Of a DNA stretch of 64,000 bases, positions 12,297-22,194 are shown piece by piece. The notes under the pieces are model-generated. The model was not told where the DNA came from. It saw only the letters and a program-made list of their open reading frames with translations, and searched no databases. Position numbers and translations under genes: made by a program. This DNA is from Epiperipatus broadwayi (lineage: Eukaryota; Onychophora; Udeonychophora; Euonychophora; Peripatidae): positions 27,733,010-27,797,009 of the forward strand of contig JAQFVV010012394.1 in assembly GCA_028023455.1 (NCBI GenBank), in the 5' to 3' direction. Positions within the stretch are counted from its first letter, which is position 1. Every line of letters begins with the position of its first letter.

Positions 12297-12948
12297 TATA
12301 TAACATTTGTAATATAAGCTTATTAAATTAAATCACATAATATACGACTTGATTTCCTCACAAATTATATATATATATTTTCATCTATATGTATATATAT
12401 GTTTTCATTTATATATATGTCATATTCATATTTTCAATATGTGTGTATAAACCTATTCATGGAACGAACAAGTCTGATTATATTACTAAGATAATTTACA
12501 AGTTATATTCCCAAAGAATTATTTAATCTGACATAATCGACTGGCATTGATTTAGTAAAGGCTGAGCATTATTTACAAGATCATTTAAATGTTTTTTTTT
12601 GGAAATCTAGTTTGTGAATTATTTTAGTAATGTATTCAAATTTGTAGATTCTATGAATTGATTTACATTCTCAGATTTACATATTTGATATGCTGTAAAA
12701 TTATTTACATGCACATTAAAAATCATTAGAATATATACACTTTGTATATATACATGGGTCTTAAAATGATGTATTGTAATACAATTCACTACTACCCATT
12801 GCTTTTAATATCCAAGACATGGCTTGGATTAGATGTTGTGAATATGAACTTTTATACATATTCTTAACAGATTTGTAAATTAATATACTTATGTTTGTGT
12901 TCATGCGTGTAATTTAAAGAGATTAACAATGCATTTTTATCCTTACAG

Positions 12949-13047
12949 GCAGGTCTTACGACTTTCTTTCATCCTGGAATTAATGTTAAAAACATTCATT
13001 TTTATAGCATCAATTTATATGGTCAGCTTGAAGAAGAAACTGGACAG
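12949..13047 (+). CDS. DMGDH exon (fragment residues 1-33): FAD domain following the flavin histidine
   Basis: This exon encodes 33 codons in phase 0, beginning [20 protein letters not shown] and ending [11 protein letters not shown]. In human DMGDH the matching segment follows the motif WHA, whose histidine (His91 in my recollection) carries the covalent FAD. That histidine must therefore be encoded by the preceding exon, outside the window. The exon is bounded by TTACAG upstream and GTAGGA downstream. DMGDH oxidises N,N-dimethylglycine to sarcosine in the mitochondrial matrix, passing electrons to ETF and the one-carbon unit to tetrahydrofolate. The His aligned with human His109 (site of the H109R deficiency variant) is retained in the motif NIHFYS. 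Identification as DMGDH rather than SARDH or PDPR rests on this and the next exons. Confidence 0.93.
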
Positions 13048-14020
13048 GTAGGAATCAGTTCATACATATATCTCTATATAAATTCAAATGGTCAACTTTC
13101 AAACTTAAAAATCGTTCATAATATTTTCATTATTATAAAATTTAAAATATTAATTAATCTTAAACAAAATTAATAGTGAAACAGTAAGGTCTGCTTTGCA
13201 GATCTTCGTTTCACCTTTTCTCACCTATTTCCTACCTCATACCTTAGTTTGAACCTCAATCTATCGTAGTGTGTCTGCAATACGCTTATATACCAAAAAT
13301 CCCACCTAATTTTAAACCACAAGTACAATGCTCGTATTATATATATAAGTCATTCCCAAATAAATAAAAGATTATAGATTATGTATATGTTCACATAATT
13401 TTGATTTATTAAAAAGTAAGTTATATAAGTCGTTATTGCACACACACTATGATATGCATTTTAAAACATATCAAAATTATAAATTGTTAAAGTTATTTTG
13501 TTTGAATCTATTTACAAATATATTACTGTCGTAATATATTTTGATTAAAATAAAATTCATTTAGTAAATAGATTCAAATATTGCAAGTTAAAAGTAAAAT
13601 AATTTTCGTTTAATTTAATAAAAGTCATTCCAAATATTTCTTTAAAATAAATGAGGGACAATAGTTTAATTAGCTAATATTATATAAGTTTATCTAAAAA
13701 CAGCAGATGTCCACTTAAGGTTTTCTTTAATTAATAAAAGTAATTTTTAATTAAATCTAGTTAGTAATTCGAATGTCGACAGGGAAAGTAACAAAAGAAA
13801 TTAATTAATGTTGAATTCCTTTAGACATTCAGATGATTACAGCTGATAAATCTGATATATTTTTGTAATGCTCCAGGGCAGTTTTATTGTTAAATTCTAC
13901 TATAAAAAGGAGGTTTTTCTTTTGTTCTCCAGTTTGTATTCTAATGTTTCTAAGAGAAATCATTCTGAGTTCTATTCTAATAATTTGCTAACCTTGACAT
14001 GACAGAGTAGAGGCGTTAAG

Positions 14021-14116
14021 ATGGCTATGTCCCCTCGGAATAGCCAGCCGCTGCTCCAGACCATCGAAAGCTATCACATAAGGAACCCCGGAACTGCTGC
14101 TGCTGCAAAAATATGA
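14021..14116 (+). other. Isolated GC-rich short frame inside intron
   Basis: A 31-codon frame begins MAMSPRNSQPLLQTIE, contains GTAAAAKI near its end and stops at TGA. The ATG has a purine at -3 and G at +4 (AAGATGG), a good initiation context. The surrounding intron is about 70% AT or more, whereas this stretch is clearly GC-rich and uses codons unlike the DMGDH exons. I recognise no homolog. It could be the start of a retroposed transcript or of a LINE ORF1, or an unannotated small exon. No matching splice donor was identified with confidence. Confidence 0.3.
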
Positions 14117-15948
14117 ACATTCCAGATTTTGCTGCTGAATTATAAAACCTGCCGAACATCTACCTGCAAATGCGTCTCCAGAGGTAACCTAAATTAACCC
14201 AAGAGCTCTTGTGATTCCTAACTAACATGCTATAGCTATTCTAAATTGTTTTCTGAAATTTCACATAACTTTATTATGTACTTCTTTAAAGTGTTCAAAT
14301 ATAATCAACAGTTTTGCTCTATCCTTGGGTTAATATTTTCTATTTATAAAGCTTTCTTTTATTTTATTATGATAATGTGTCAGAATTGTCTTTGACCAAG
14401 TGAACTATTCCCTTTATTGAAAGTAAGACACCGCTATTAAGGCATATTTTAAATTTATAATTTTCCAATTTTATTATCTTGCCAATCACTCGTTCGAGGG
14501 CGATTCTTTTCTTTAATATATAATATAATCACATAGTTTAAAATCTACATGTTATTGATTTTAATCTCTATGAGAGCATGTGCGAGGTCAATGATTTAAA
14601 TGTGCCACTAATGCATGATTGCGCTTATAAATCTATACTTACTTTTCAAGCCCGCAACCATGCATTTTCCTATTTTAATTACCGCGTTCTACTTTAATTA
14701 CAAATTTCATCATTGATGTCGAGAATGTGCGGACCCTTTTAAATGAATTTCAGGAAATTTGATTGGGCATTTCTCTTAATCCAAGTAAAACCCATTCAGT
14801 ATGTTTTATATACACTAGTCTCATATTGCTGGTAAATGAATTGGTTGTGGAGACCGCTTTGTTTTACTTTTCTAAGGATTCTTCACTTATTGCAGTTTCC
14901 AGGCAGAGTGTGTCCCCAAATGACACACCTGGGAATTAAATGCAATCATCACCCAGTCACTAAGTTTCGGCTGTTCATAAAATACTTTCCTACGGGTTAG
15001 CGGTGATATGCCCTCCATAATCATTCCGGATATTCAATATTGTTTTATTTTTATATTTATTTTACAAAGCATCCGTGACTTAAACGTGTCACACCCTCCA
15101 ACTTTAATAAATTCATTATCAGCAATACTGACCTCCCAATGCAACTCTATTATTATTCTCAAATAAATGCTTTGATCACATTCCCACTTTGATGCTTAGT
15201 AAGCTTTTGTCCGTGCTATTCTCAAAATCAATAAATATTTTAGAACACTTAATTTTCAAATATTTTCTTAAACTTGTATAATTACTCAAAGCACCTCACA
15301 CATGTTCCTATCTCGTCAAGCACATTATCGTAATGCTATTAACCCGAGGAATAGAATATATCACTTTGTTTTAAAGTCTTTTTGTCAGTTGTGGGAATAT
15401 AATGCCAACAATTATTTAATACGTGTCCCTGTCTCATATAAGCAGACAGTGGCATTATATATATAATTTATATGAATAAATTTTGTGAAATTATTTAAAA
15501 CTAAATTTGATCTCTTATTTTATTTGATTCCTATCACTGTCTCGGTCTATATATATATTTTCTGCATTTCTTTTGTAAATCCATAGACGTTAATTAGCCA
15601 CCCAAACTTCTTTTAGTATAGAGTCTTTTGTTTCTCCCTGACCACCATGCTCTGGTCAAAGGTCATACTAGTAGTGGCATCAGATGCATTGTCACGTAGA
15701 TGGCACTGTGAAATTGGGCTTTAGATTCGAACTTAGTATATCTAGAAGGCAACCCCTCCTAGAATGTTCAGTTTCATGTCTGGGGTTTGAATTCTGCAGT
15801 GTGTTAGCGAGATAGACGATTCTGACTGTTACAATAGTAAGTAACTTAAAAATAAATAAAGTTTATTTAAAACATTAAATCAGTTTTCCTTATCAAGATG
15901 TCTCTTTTTGTCATTCAACTATGACTAATTTTCTTTTTTTTTGAGCCA

Positions 15949-16167
15949 ACATAATATCTGGTAATTAATGAATATACTCACAAAATGGTAGATTTTCATA
16001 TTCAGCTTTATTTGTGCCCAACATGTTTTCAATATATTTAATATATCATACTCTTATCATATGAATGATATATTAATTATATTGAAAGCATACTGGGCAA
16101 TAATAGAGCTGAATATTAAAAAATTATCTTTTCTGTGAATATATTCATTAATTACCAGATATTATGT
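15949..16167. repeat. Foldback (MITE-like) element, single copy
   Basis: The left arm starts ACATAATATCTGGTAATTAA and continues through TGAATATACTCACA, CATATTCAGCT and TTTTCAATATA. The right arm gives the reverse complement, ending TTAATTACCAGATATTATGT. The arms are about 100 bp and around 85-90% matched by eye, with a short A/T-rich centre. No other copy was seen in the window. Flanks are TTGAGCCA on the left and CTCTTTTTGG on the right, without an evident target duplication. Probably a non-autonomous DNA transposon. Confidence 0.65.
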
Positions 16168-17274
16168 CTCTTTTTGGTAATCACATGACAAACTATTTTA
16201 TACAACTCTATCCAGTGACCACCATTCAAATTATAATATATTAAAAACATTAGAAGCAATATATATAATTGAAATAATAAATTTAACAGTTTACAAGCAA
16301 TTACAAACAATCCTTAAATCCGCAGAAGTACTTTCGGTTAATTTCTTAAACCTGCCTCAACTGCTATTAAATTCAAAACCGGAAGCAAACATCATCAATT
16401 CAAATTCCACGACTCTCGTATTTTAATGTTAACAGCCTGTCGATTTATTAAATGCATTTTATTCTTGTTTATAAAAATTGCCTCTTTCATTTTTCTTTTA
16501 CTATGGTTTCTCTCTTCATGAAGAATTTTCACATTTTCAAAATCAAATTTAAATTTATATGTGATCAAAGAAAACCGAAGGAGATATTAAATCATCATTA
16601 TTTTTACTTTTTACACGTTTATATAACAATTCATGCTCCTTCAATCTTTTCTCAATACTGCACCTAGATTCATCTATATATGATATCATACAATCATAAA
16701 AAATCAAATTGTTTTATAGTTCTATAGATCTGATTCCATATTAATAACTATATAATTGAGTCATCTCAGTTCTTTTCTAACTAGAGACCTATGTTCCCTA
16801 GTGAGAAATGCATGTACCAACATAATATCACAATTTTTTAGCTTTTACAAATAATTCAATTTCACTAAAGATGAAAGTACAGTAGACTTTTGCTAATCTA
16901 AAGAATCAAGAAATTTCAATGTTGGTTTATTTAATATTAATGCTAAAATATTTTGTACATATGAAAGTTATTCATCATTATTCTCGGCAAAAACATTTTG
17001 TTTCGATAAAGTTTTATCCTTCTCAGAGAAAGATATAAATGAGCTGGACATAGAATTGAATTTATGTGGTTCAGGAAGAAATTGAATAGAGTGACAGCCA
17101 TTTGATAAGGGGTTTGTCTATCATAATTAATGCATCTTAGTGAAAAGATGATTGGTTTACTCTTCAATCTGTCTGCAGCCCATTTAAAATCATTGTATGT
17201 ACTACATCATGACATAGCATGTCTGGATCATAAAATGTGAGTGTGTTGTATCTTCATAGATATTCATCCTGCAT

Positions 17275-17385
17275 GATTAGATGTAGTTAGAAGAGCATCC
17301 AACTTGGTATCAGAAGATCATTATGTTGCTCACAGCTCTGGTGATTGTACTTCTTTGAACTCCTGAGCAATAAAGATATTAGAAT
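17275..17385 (+). mobile_element. S2 tRNA-like short retroposon, copy 2
   Basis: Contains TAGTTAGAAGAGCATCCAAC, a degenerate middle and the conserved end GAACTCCTGAGCAATAAAGA. It lies directly upstream of a further S2 copy, giving a head-to-tail pair. Similarity to 7910-8040 (CATCCAACTT) supports one family. Confidence 0.5.
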
Positions 17386-17389
17386 TGTC

Positions 17390-17615
17390 CTATGGGGTTT
17401 GGTAGAGCATTTGATTTGGGATTGGAAGGTCCCAGGATCAATTCTGGTGCTCTGCAGGTCTGGCACTCAAACTTCTTAAGAATTGTCAAGCATTGATGGC
17501 CAAGTGGTCAGCACAGCTGCCTTACAAGCAGTTGTCCCAGGTTCACATCCTGGTCAATGCTTTGACACAGGAAAAAAAAACTTCTTATGAACTCCGGAGC
17601 AATAAAGCCATATGT
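17390..17615 (+). mobile_element. S2 copy 3, split by a younger SINE
   Basis: The tRNA-like head reads GGTTTGGTAGAGCATTTGAT, then GGTCCCAGGATCAATTCTGG, then CTGGCACTCAAACTTCTTA. The element then resumes after the inserted SINE with TGAACTCCGGAGCAATAAAG. Removal of the SINE plus one target copy recreates the junction seen in the uninterrupted copy at 7910-8040 (AACTTCTTATAAACTC), which confirms the nesting order. Confidence 0.7.
17479..17579 (+). mobile_element. tRNA-derived SINE, copy 2, with target-site duplication
   Basis: ACTTCTTA at 17471-17478 is repeated at 17580-17587 and flanks the element. The head folds as a full cloverleaf: acceptor stem GCATTGA with TCAATGC (7 of 7 pairs), A box TGGCCAAGTGG, anticodon arm GCTGC-CTTACAA-GCAGT (anticodon position reads TAC) and T arm CCAGG-TTCACAT-CCTGG (B box GGTTCACATCC). 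It is followed by the trailer TTTGACACAG and an A tail. The total of about 100 bp is very short for a SINE: a tRNA plus about 10 nt plus poly(A). The intact cloverleaf means a pseudo-tRNA reading is possible, but the duplication and the sister copies show retroposition. Confidence 0.85.
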
Positions 17616-17789
17616 CTTTTAAGATCATCTTCATTGCTTTCCTCCTCATTATAAAATTTTGAAAAGCACATGAACACACTCATACACCTCATGTCTTTAC
17701 AACTAAACACAGTCTGAATCACTTCAAATGTTACAGTAGTAGTTTTACTCCATTTAAAATAAAATTTAATGTTAGCATGTTATTCTATT

Positions 17790-17960
17790 GTAGATTAAGA
17801 TATGAAGCACACTGTTATATTTCATGTTAAGACTGATGATCCAATCATATTAGCACCCTGGAATTTTTGTAGAGAATATTTAAACTATGTTGCTATGTAA
17901 CACGTGCGGCAATTCAAAGATGGTATTGCAGGAACCTTGGATAAAGAACCAATGCCCTTT
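17790..17960 (+). repeat. F3 dispersed repeat, copy 1 (degenerate)
   Basis: Shares blocks with 35290-35560 and 50440-50715: ATTTCATGTTAAG, GATGATCCAATCAT and a TTTTTGTA segment, in the same order. Not coding. Class unknown. Confidence 0.4.
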
Positions 17961-18599
17961 TCATTGCAAACTATATATTACTAAAAGTTTTCCTGATCTG
18001 ATTTATTTATTCTGCAAATTGATATATTGCATATGAATTCATGGATAGATTGTTTTATTAGTTTAATTAATGCAGAATTAATGTAAAATGCCATATTAAA
18101 CATATTGTTTATTAATTAAAGTTTGCAACTGGATTTGAAAACAAGTAAATATTCTACAACCATGTAACTAACCTTTAACTTTGGCAACTCATATTTAAAA
18201 TCATTGTTCTATTTAAAGATATCCCCCCCCCTCCAAAAAAGAGACATCTCACCAATATCAATTGGTGAAGAAAAAGTAAAAGGTAATCTAAAAATGCTAA
18301 CGATAAGAGAAATATACTAAGCAATATTATTAAGATCTGCAGTATATATCAGGTGTTTTTAAATTATAATCTTTCATCTTTTGCTTTTCTATTTAAAGCT
18401 TGCATTCATCTTTTATAAAGTTGGTCTAACATGACCTTTCTTTATCATATCCTTTTACTTGTAATTATGTTTTCGACTATTTTCATCTTCTAACATTGTT
18501 AAATATCTTTAGAAAAATTGAAACTTTATTGAAACTTTTCAAATACATTCAGCTAATAGTAATAACACACCAATTAATATTTAATACAATGTTTCAAAT

Positions 18600-18850
18600 A
18601 GTATTATACTTCCATCTTGTTCAGGTGTTGCTCATTGACACCGCTAGCGTGGAAAGCAAACCAGAAACCTGAATACTAAATTTAAAATGATACTCTAAAC
18701 AACTTGGCTTCTCAAAGAATTTGATGGAAAAGCCCAATATGTTACAATGTCATTTCAAATTATGCACAAATTTAAAGCTTCTAAGTTCGATTTCATGCTA
18801 GTCGTGTTACTGATCATGCCAGTTGCCCCTGAAGAGGAGAAAGAATAATA
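18600..18850 (+). repeat. F4 dispersed repeat, copy 1
   Basis: Shares with 51935-52210 an ordered set of blocks: a GTTGCTCATTGACACC or TTGCTCTGACCAG region, AAATTTAA.ATGAT, TCTAAGTTCGATTTCATGCT versus GTCTGAGTTTGAGTCTCATG, and CTGAAGAGGAGAAAGAATAA followed by TACC. The G/TTTCGA(T)TTCATG block resembles a Pol III B box, so a SINE is possible. Confidence 0.5.
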
Positions 18851-20180
18851 CCTTTCTAAATGCTGTATTATATACTAACATGTGTGTTATTATTAATAGG
18901 AATGTATTTTAAAAGTTTAAGTAAAGTTTGAACTCTTTTAAAGACGTGTAACAGTTGATCCTAGATATGGGAAATAGTTCGACATATAATCAACCTTTTT
19001 TTTTAACCACTATTTCTCTTAACACAGTTTCATCCACCATTCTTACCTTTTAAGAACATATCTGATTTCTTTTCTTTCTTTTCGTTTCCTTATTAAATAT
19101 TCTTTTTTTAATCTGCAATTGACGTTAAACTGTTTATAATTTTTCTTAACCACTCCCCCCTCCCCTATCTATGTTTTTTTGTGTTTATATATTTAAAATA
19201 GCCAGTGATTTTTTATCGCCTCTGAAAATTCTTATTGTGACTACATATAAACACTCATGCAAACACCCACCCACGCATACATATAAAGTCCATTTCAGTT
19301 AATTAGCATAAAAATTTTAATGGCTTGTTTGGTGTTTGATTTAGAAGAAATTGCAGGAAATGTAAGTTCTATATATAGAAGTAATTATTAACTAAATAGT
19401 TGTTACAGTGGATAGTATTTATAACACCTAATAGAGTTTATTATTTCCCTTTTTAAAGCATAGATTCGCGACTTTGTAACAGATTTTACAATAAAACTGC
19501 TGAATCAATTAATAAAAAAATTTTGTATAATGGTTTTCTCTAAAAATAATTAAAAAGTAAAACTAATTCATTTATATCGAGTTTTAATTACAAATGAGAT
19601 AACAAGAACAGTTGTCTTCTGTTATTCTAGAGTCCTTCACTAAAAGTAATAATTAATGAATACAATATAATATCCACTTCCCTAGACCAGATTCTGGTAT
19701 TTTTTCCTTCAATGAAGACTTGATGATTTAAAACCAGAACTCACGTATTCTTGCATCTAACACCCCCATTTCCCTCAATATTACATTTAACCTAGAAGAC
19801 TGAAATTTAAAACAAAAAATACCTAGTTTTAAACCCAGCAATTTGCATAATAGTTGAGATCTGACACTGGTCAATTTCTACATATTTAGAGAGACATTTT
19901 TATGCCAATTCTAGGTTTCCCTTTTCCTTTGGCTGGGGAAATTAATACAAATCATAATGTTGTTATCCATTGATACTTAATATTTCAAGATAAAAATATT
20001 AAACTTTAATAAGTTCAGTTAACTATCACAACTATTATGTGAAGAATTAGAGTAAAGCCCCCCCCCTCTCTCTCTCAATATTAAGACTATAACAACATAT
20101 TTCTTTAACGTTTTCAAATGGTCCTTTAATTATTATAAATTTATCAATAAAAATTTATTATGTCAAATATATTATTATAA

Positions 20181-20736
20181 AGGCAAAATTCTCCATGCCA
20201 CCCCTGTTCAAGTCAGAATAATCAATGGATGCAAGGAGGTTTGTCTATAAAATCAGATATATCTACTCACCCAATATCTCCAGACTAGTTTCTAGCTTAT
20301 GGCTTTCATCAGTGAGGAGCCTTAGATATGAAAGCACTATAGTTAGATCTCAGGATCCAATGTAATCCTCTAGCAGCTACCCTTTACCTTTTTAGTTAAC
20401 TATAAAGCCTTGAGTCCAAAATAAAAACTCAATAAGTTTTCAATCCAAACTTATTAACCCAATTCAGCATCTGCACATTTTAGTGTCATTGGTTCTAAAA
20501 TGTTGCCTTGGGTCCTGAGATCTACTGCAGTGCCTTCAGATCAAAGGCTCATCACTGATAAAAGCCACAAGCTAGAAAGTAGTCTAGGGATGTTGGATGG
20601 GTAGGCACTAGATAGGGATTTTATGTGCAAATCTTCCTGCATCCATTGATTATTCTGTTATTGTATGGAGAGTTTTATCTCTATTATAACAGCTTGTGTA
20701 AGCATAGGGAATGATGTTCATATGATGTTTAGTGGT
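20181..20736. repeat. F2 foldback element, near-full copy
   Basis: The left arm carries AGGCAAAATTCTCCATGCCA, ATCAATGGATGCAAGGAGG and CTCCAGACTAGTTTCTAGCT. The right arm returns GCTAGAAAGTAGTCTAGGGA, then TCCTGCATCCATTGATTATT and GTATGGAGAGTTTTATCTC. It finishes with an outer segment ending ATGATGTTTAGTGGT. A central unit of about 200 bp (GATCTCAGGATCCAATG to ATTTTAGTGTCATTGG and onward) lies between the arms. The outer end is the inverse of the start of the 29.1-kb and 47.3-kb copies (ACCACTAAATATC), so full elements have terminal inverted repeats. Interpreted as a non-autonomous, TIR-bearing element. Confidence 0.75.
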
Positions 20737-22194
20737 AATGTGTTATATACACAGAGTTTAGTAATAAGAAAAGAATTACAGCTATAAATAATTTAATACA
20801 AAATAGAAACATTGTATAACATTAGAATTCGAGCTAAAAACCAAATTTATACTAAAATTATCTCACAAATGTGGTTTCATCTATTAACAAATACACATTC
20901 TGAAGTGAAATTCAAAATACATACACACACATGTCTCATAAATACTTTGACATTAAACTTGACATTAAAGGTGAATATAGCGTTAGATATTTAATTTTTT
21001 TTATTAATATATATATATTTTTAAATTTTTGAAAAATCCTAGTAGTCTTAGAGTGTGTGCATATATTATGAAATTAATCAGTACATGTTTTTAAAATTCA
21101 CGTTGATCACATATATTTAATATTTTTGTAAAATATTTATTAATTTCCTTTCTATATTTCAATTTGATATTCGTCATGAAGAGAGTATGAATTTGGCTGC
21201 ATCTAATGAACCGAAACTTAGAACTACAGGAAAATAGTTAATTGTTATCATAATTGCGCAATGAGAAATCAGTCATGCAGTAATAGGATGACACTTTCTG
21301 AAGGTCAAAGTTCATAGATTTTGTTTCCAGGGCCATTTCTAGTCAGCAAACTTTTTATAATCTCCCTGACCAATAAATATTCAATTATTATTTGTTTTAA
21401 TCAAAGTAAAATTAAATTAAAAGGAGACCTATATACTTATACAAAATAAAGATATGTTTAAAAAATAAAATAAGATTTTAGGGTGCTCAATCCATGTATG
21501 CCCTATCCCACTAGGTGGAGCTGTATATTGTCAAAATTGGATAAGAGAAAAACTAATTGATAAAATATAAGTTGTCTGCCTTTTTTTAAAAATTTACAAA
21601 TACAGGAATATATTAAATAAACTCAACAAAGTCATATATTTATTTAATAAAATGGTATACATCGATGGCAAATACAAATTTAAAAAAAAATGAGAGCGCT
21701 CCTTAATGAATTTACAGTATCCATAATTTATGGATGCAAAGTGTATATTAAAAAACATGAAGAAAACAATATATTTTACAATAATAATGTGTATTAAATA
21801 AAAGAAAGCCCAAAATAATCCACACACAAAAATATGTTTTAATAAAGCAAAGTAAAACGTGACCCACATCAATAAGTATTTTGATTGAAAGCAATTTCTT
21901 ACCAAATCTAAGGTAGTAAGCATGAATGTAAAGCAATTTATTTGGGAATAATAATAAAAAAATAAATCATAAAATATGCATAGTTAAAGAATACATTTTA
22001 AAAATAATTAACCTATGGCCATGGAATCCAATCAAAGAAAGAATAGGTAAGATGAATGAGAGCTCTATATTTAACTTTGATGGTTATCTGAACTAATAAT
22101 ATAAACTTTTTGTAAACTAATAAAGCAGATGAACTAAACTTTATTGCGAATAGATTACAATAGGGTGGTATTAATTAATAATTTTGTATTTATA

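Larger units (their letters stand above)
1..12948 (+). other. DMGDH intron (3' part), upstream of first visible exon
   Basis: No coding exon was recognised here. The expected preceding DMGDH exon, which would encode the dinucleotide-binding loop and the covalent-FAD histidine, is absent, so the stretch reads as the 3' portion of an intron at least 12.9 kb long. It is very AT-rich. Recognisable contents are listed separately: a SINE at 333, F7 at 1361, F5 at 4794, F1 at 7528, S2 at 7910, F6-like pieces near 8330 and 9215, a LINE relic at 11200, an F2 hairpin at 10801, a minisatellite at 10963 and F1 at 12137. A further weak S2-like piece lies at about 7695-7790. The stretches 430-1290, 1430-4790, 5200-7450 and 9300-10790 show mostly AT-rich unique-looking sequence in which I can identify nothing. 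Confidence 0.7.

Noticed and set aside
17479-17579. A functional tRNA-Val(TAC) gene
   Set aside because: Target-site duplication, poly(A) tail and sister copies show it is a retroposed SINE. The anticodon assignment also depends on the fold.
21594-21923. A 109-codon hydrophobic minus-strand protein
   Set aside because: Composition is that expected of AT-rich DNA (Phe, Leu, Ile, Tyr rich). No start context, motif or homolog recognised.
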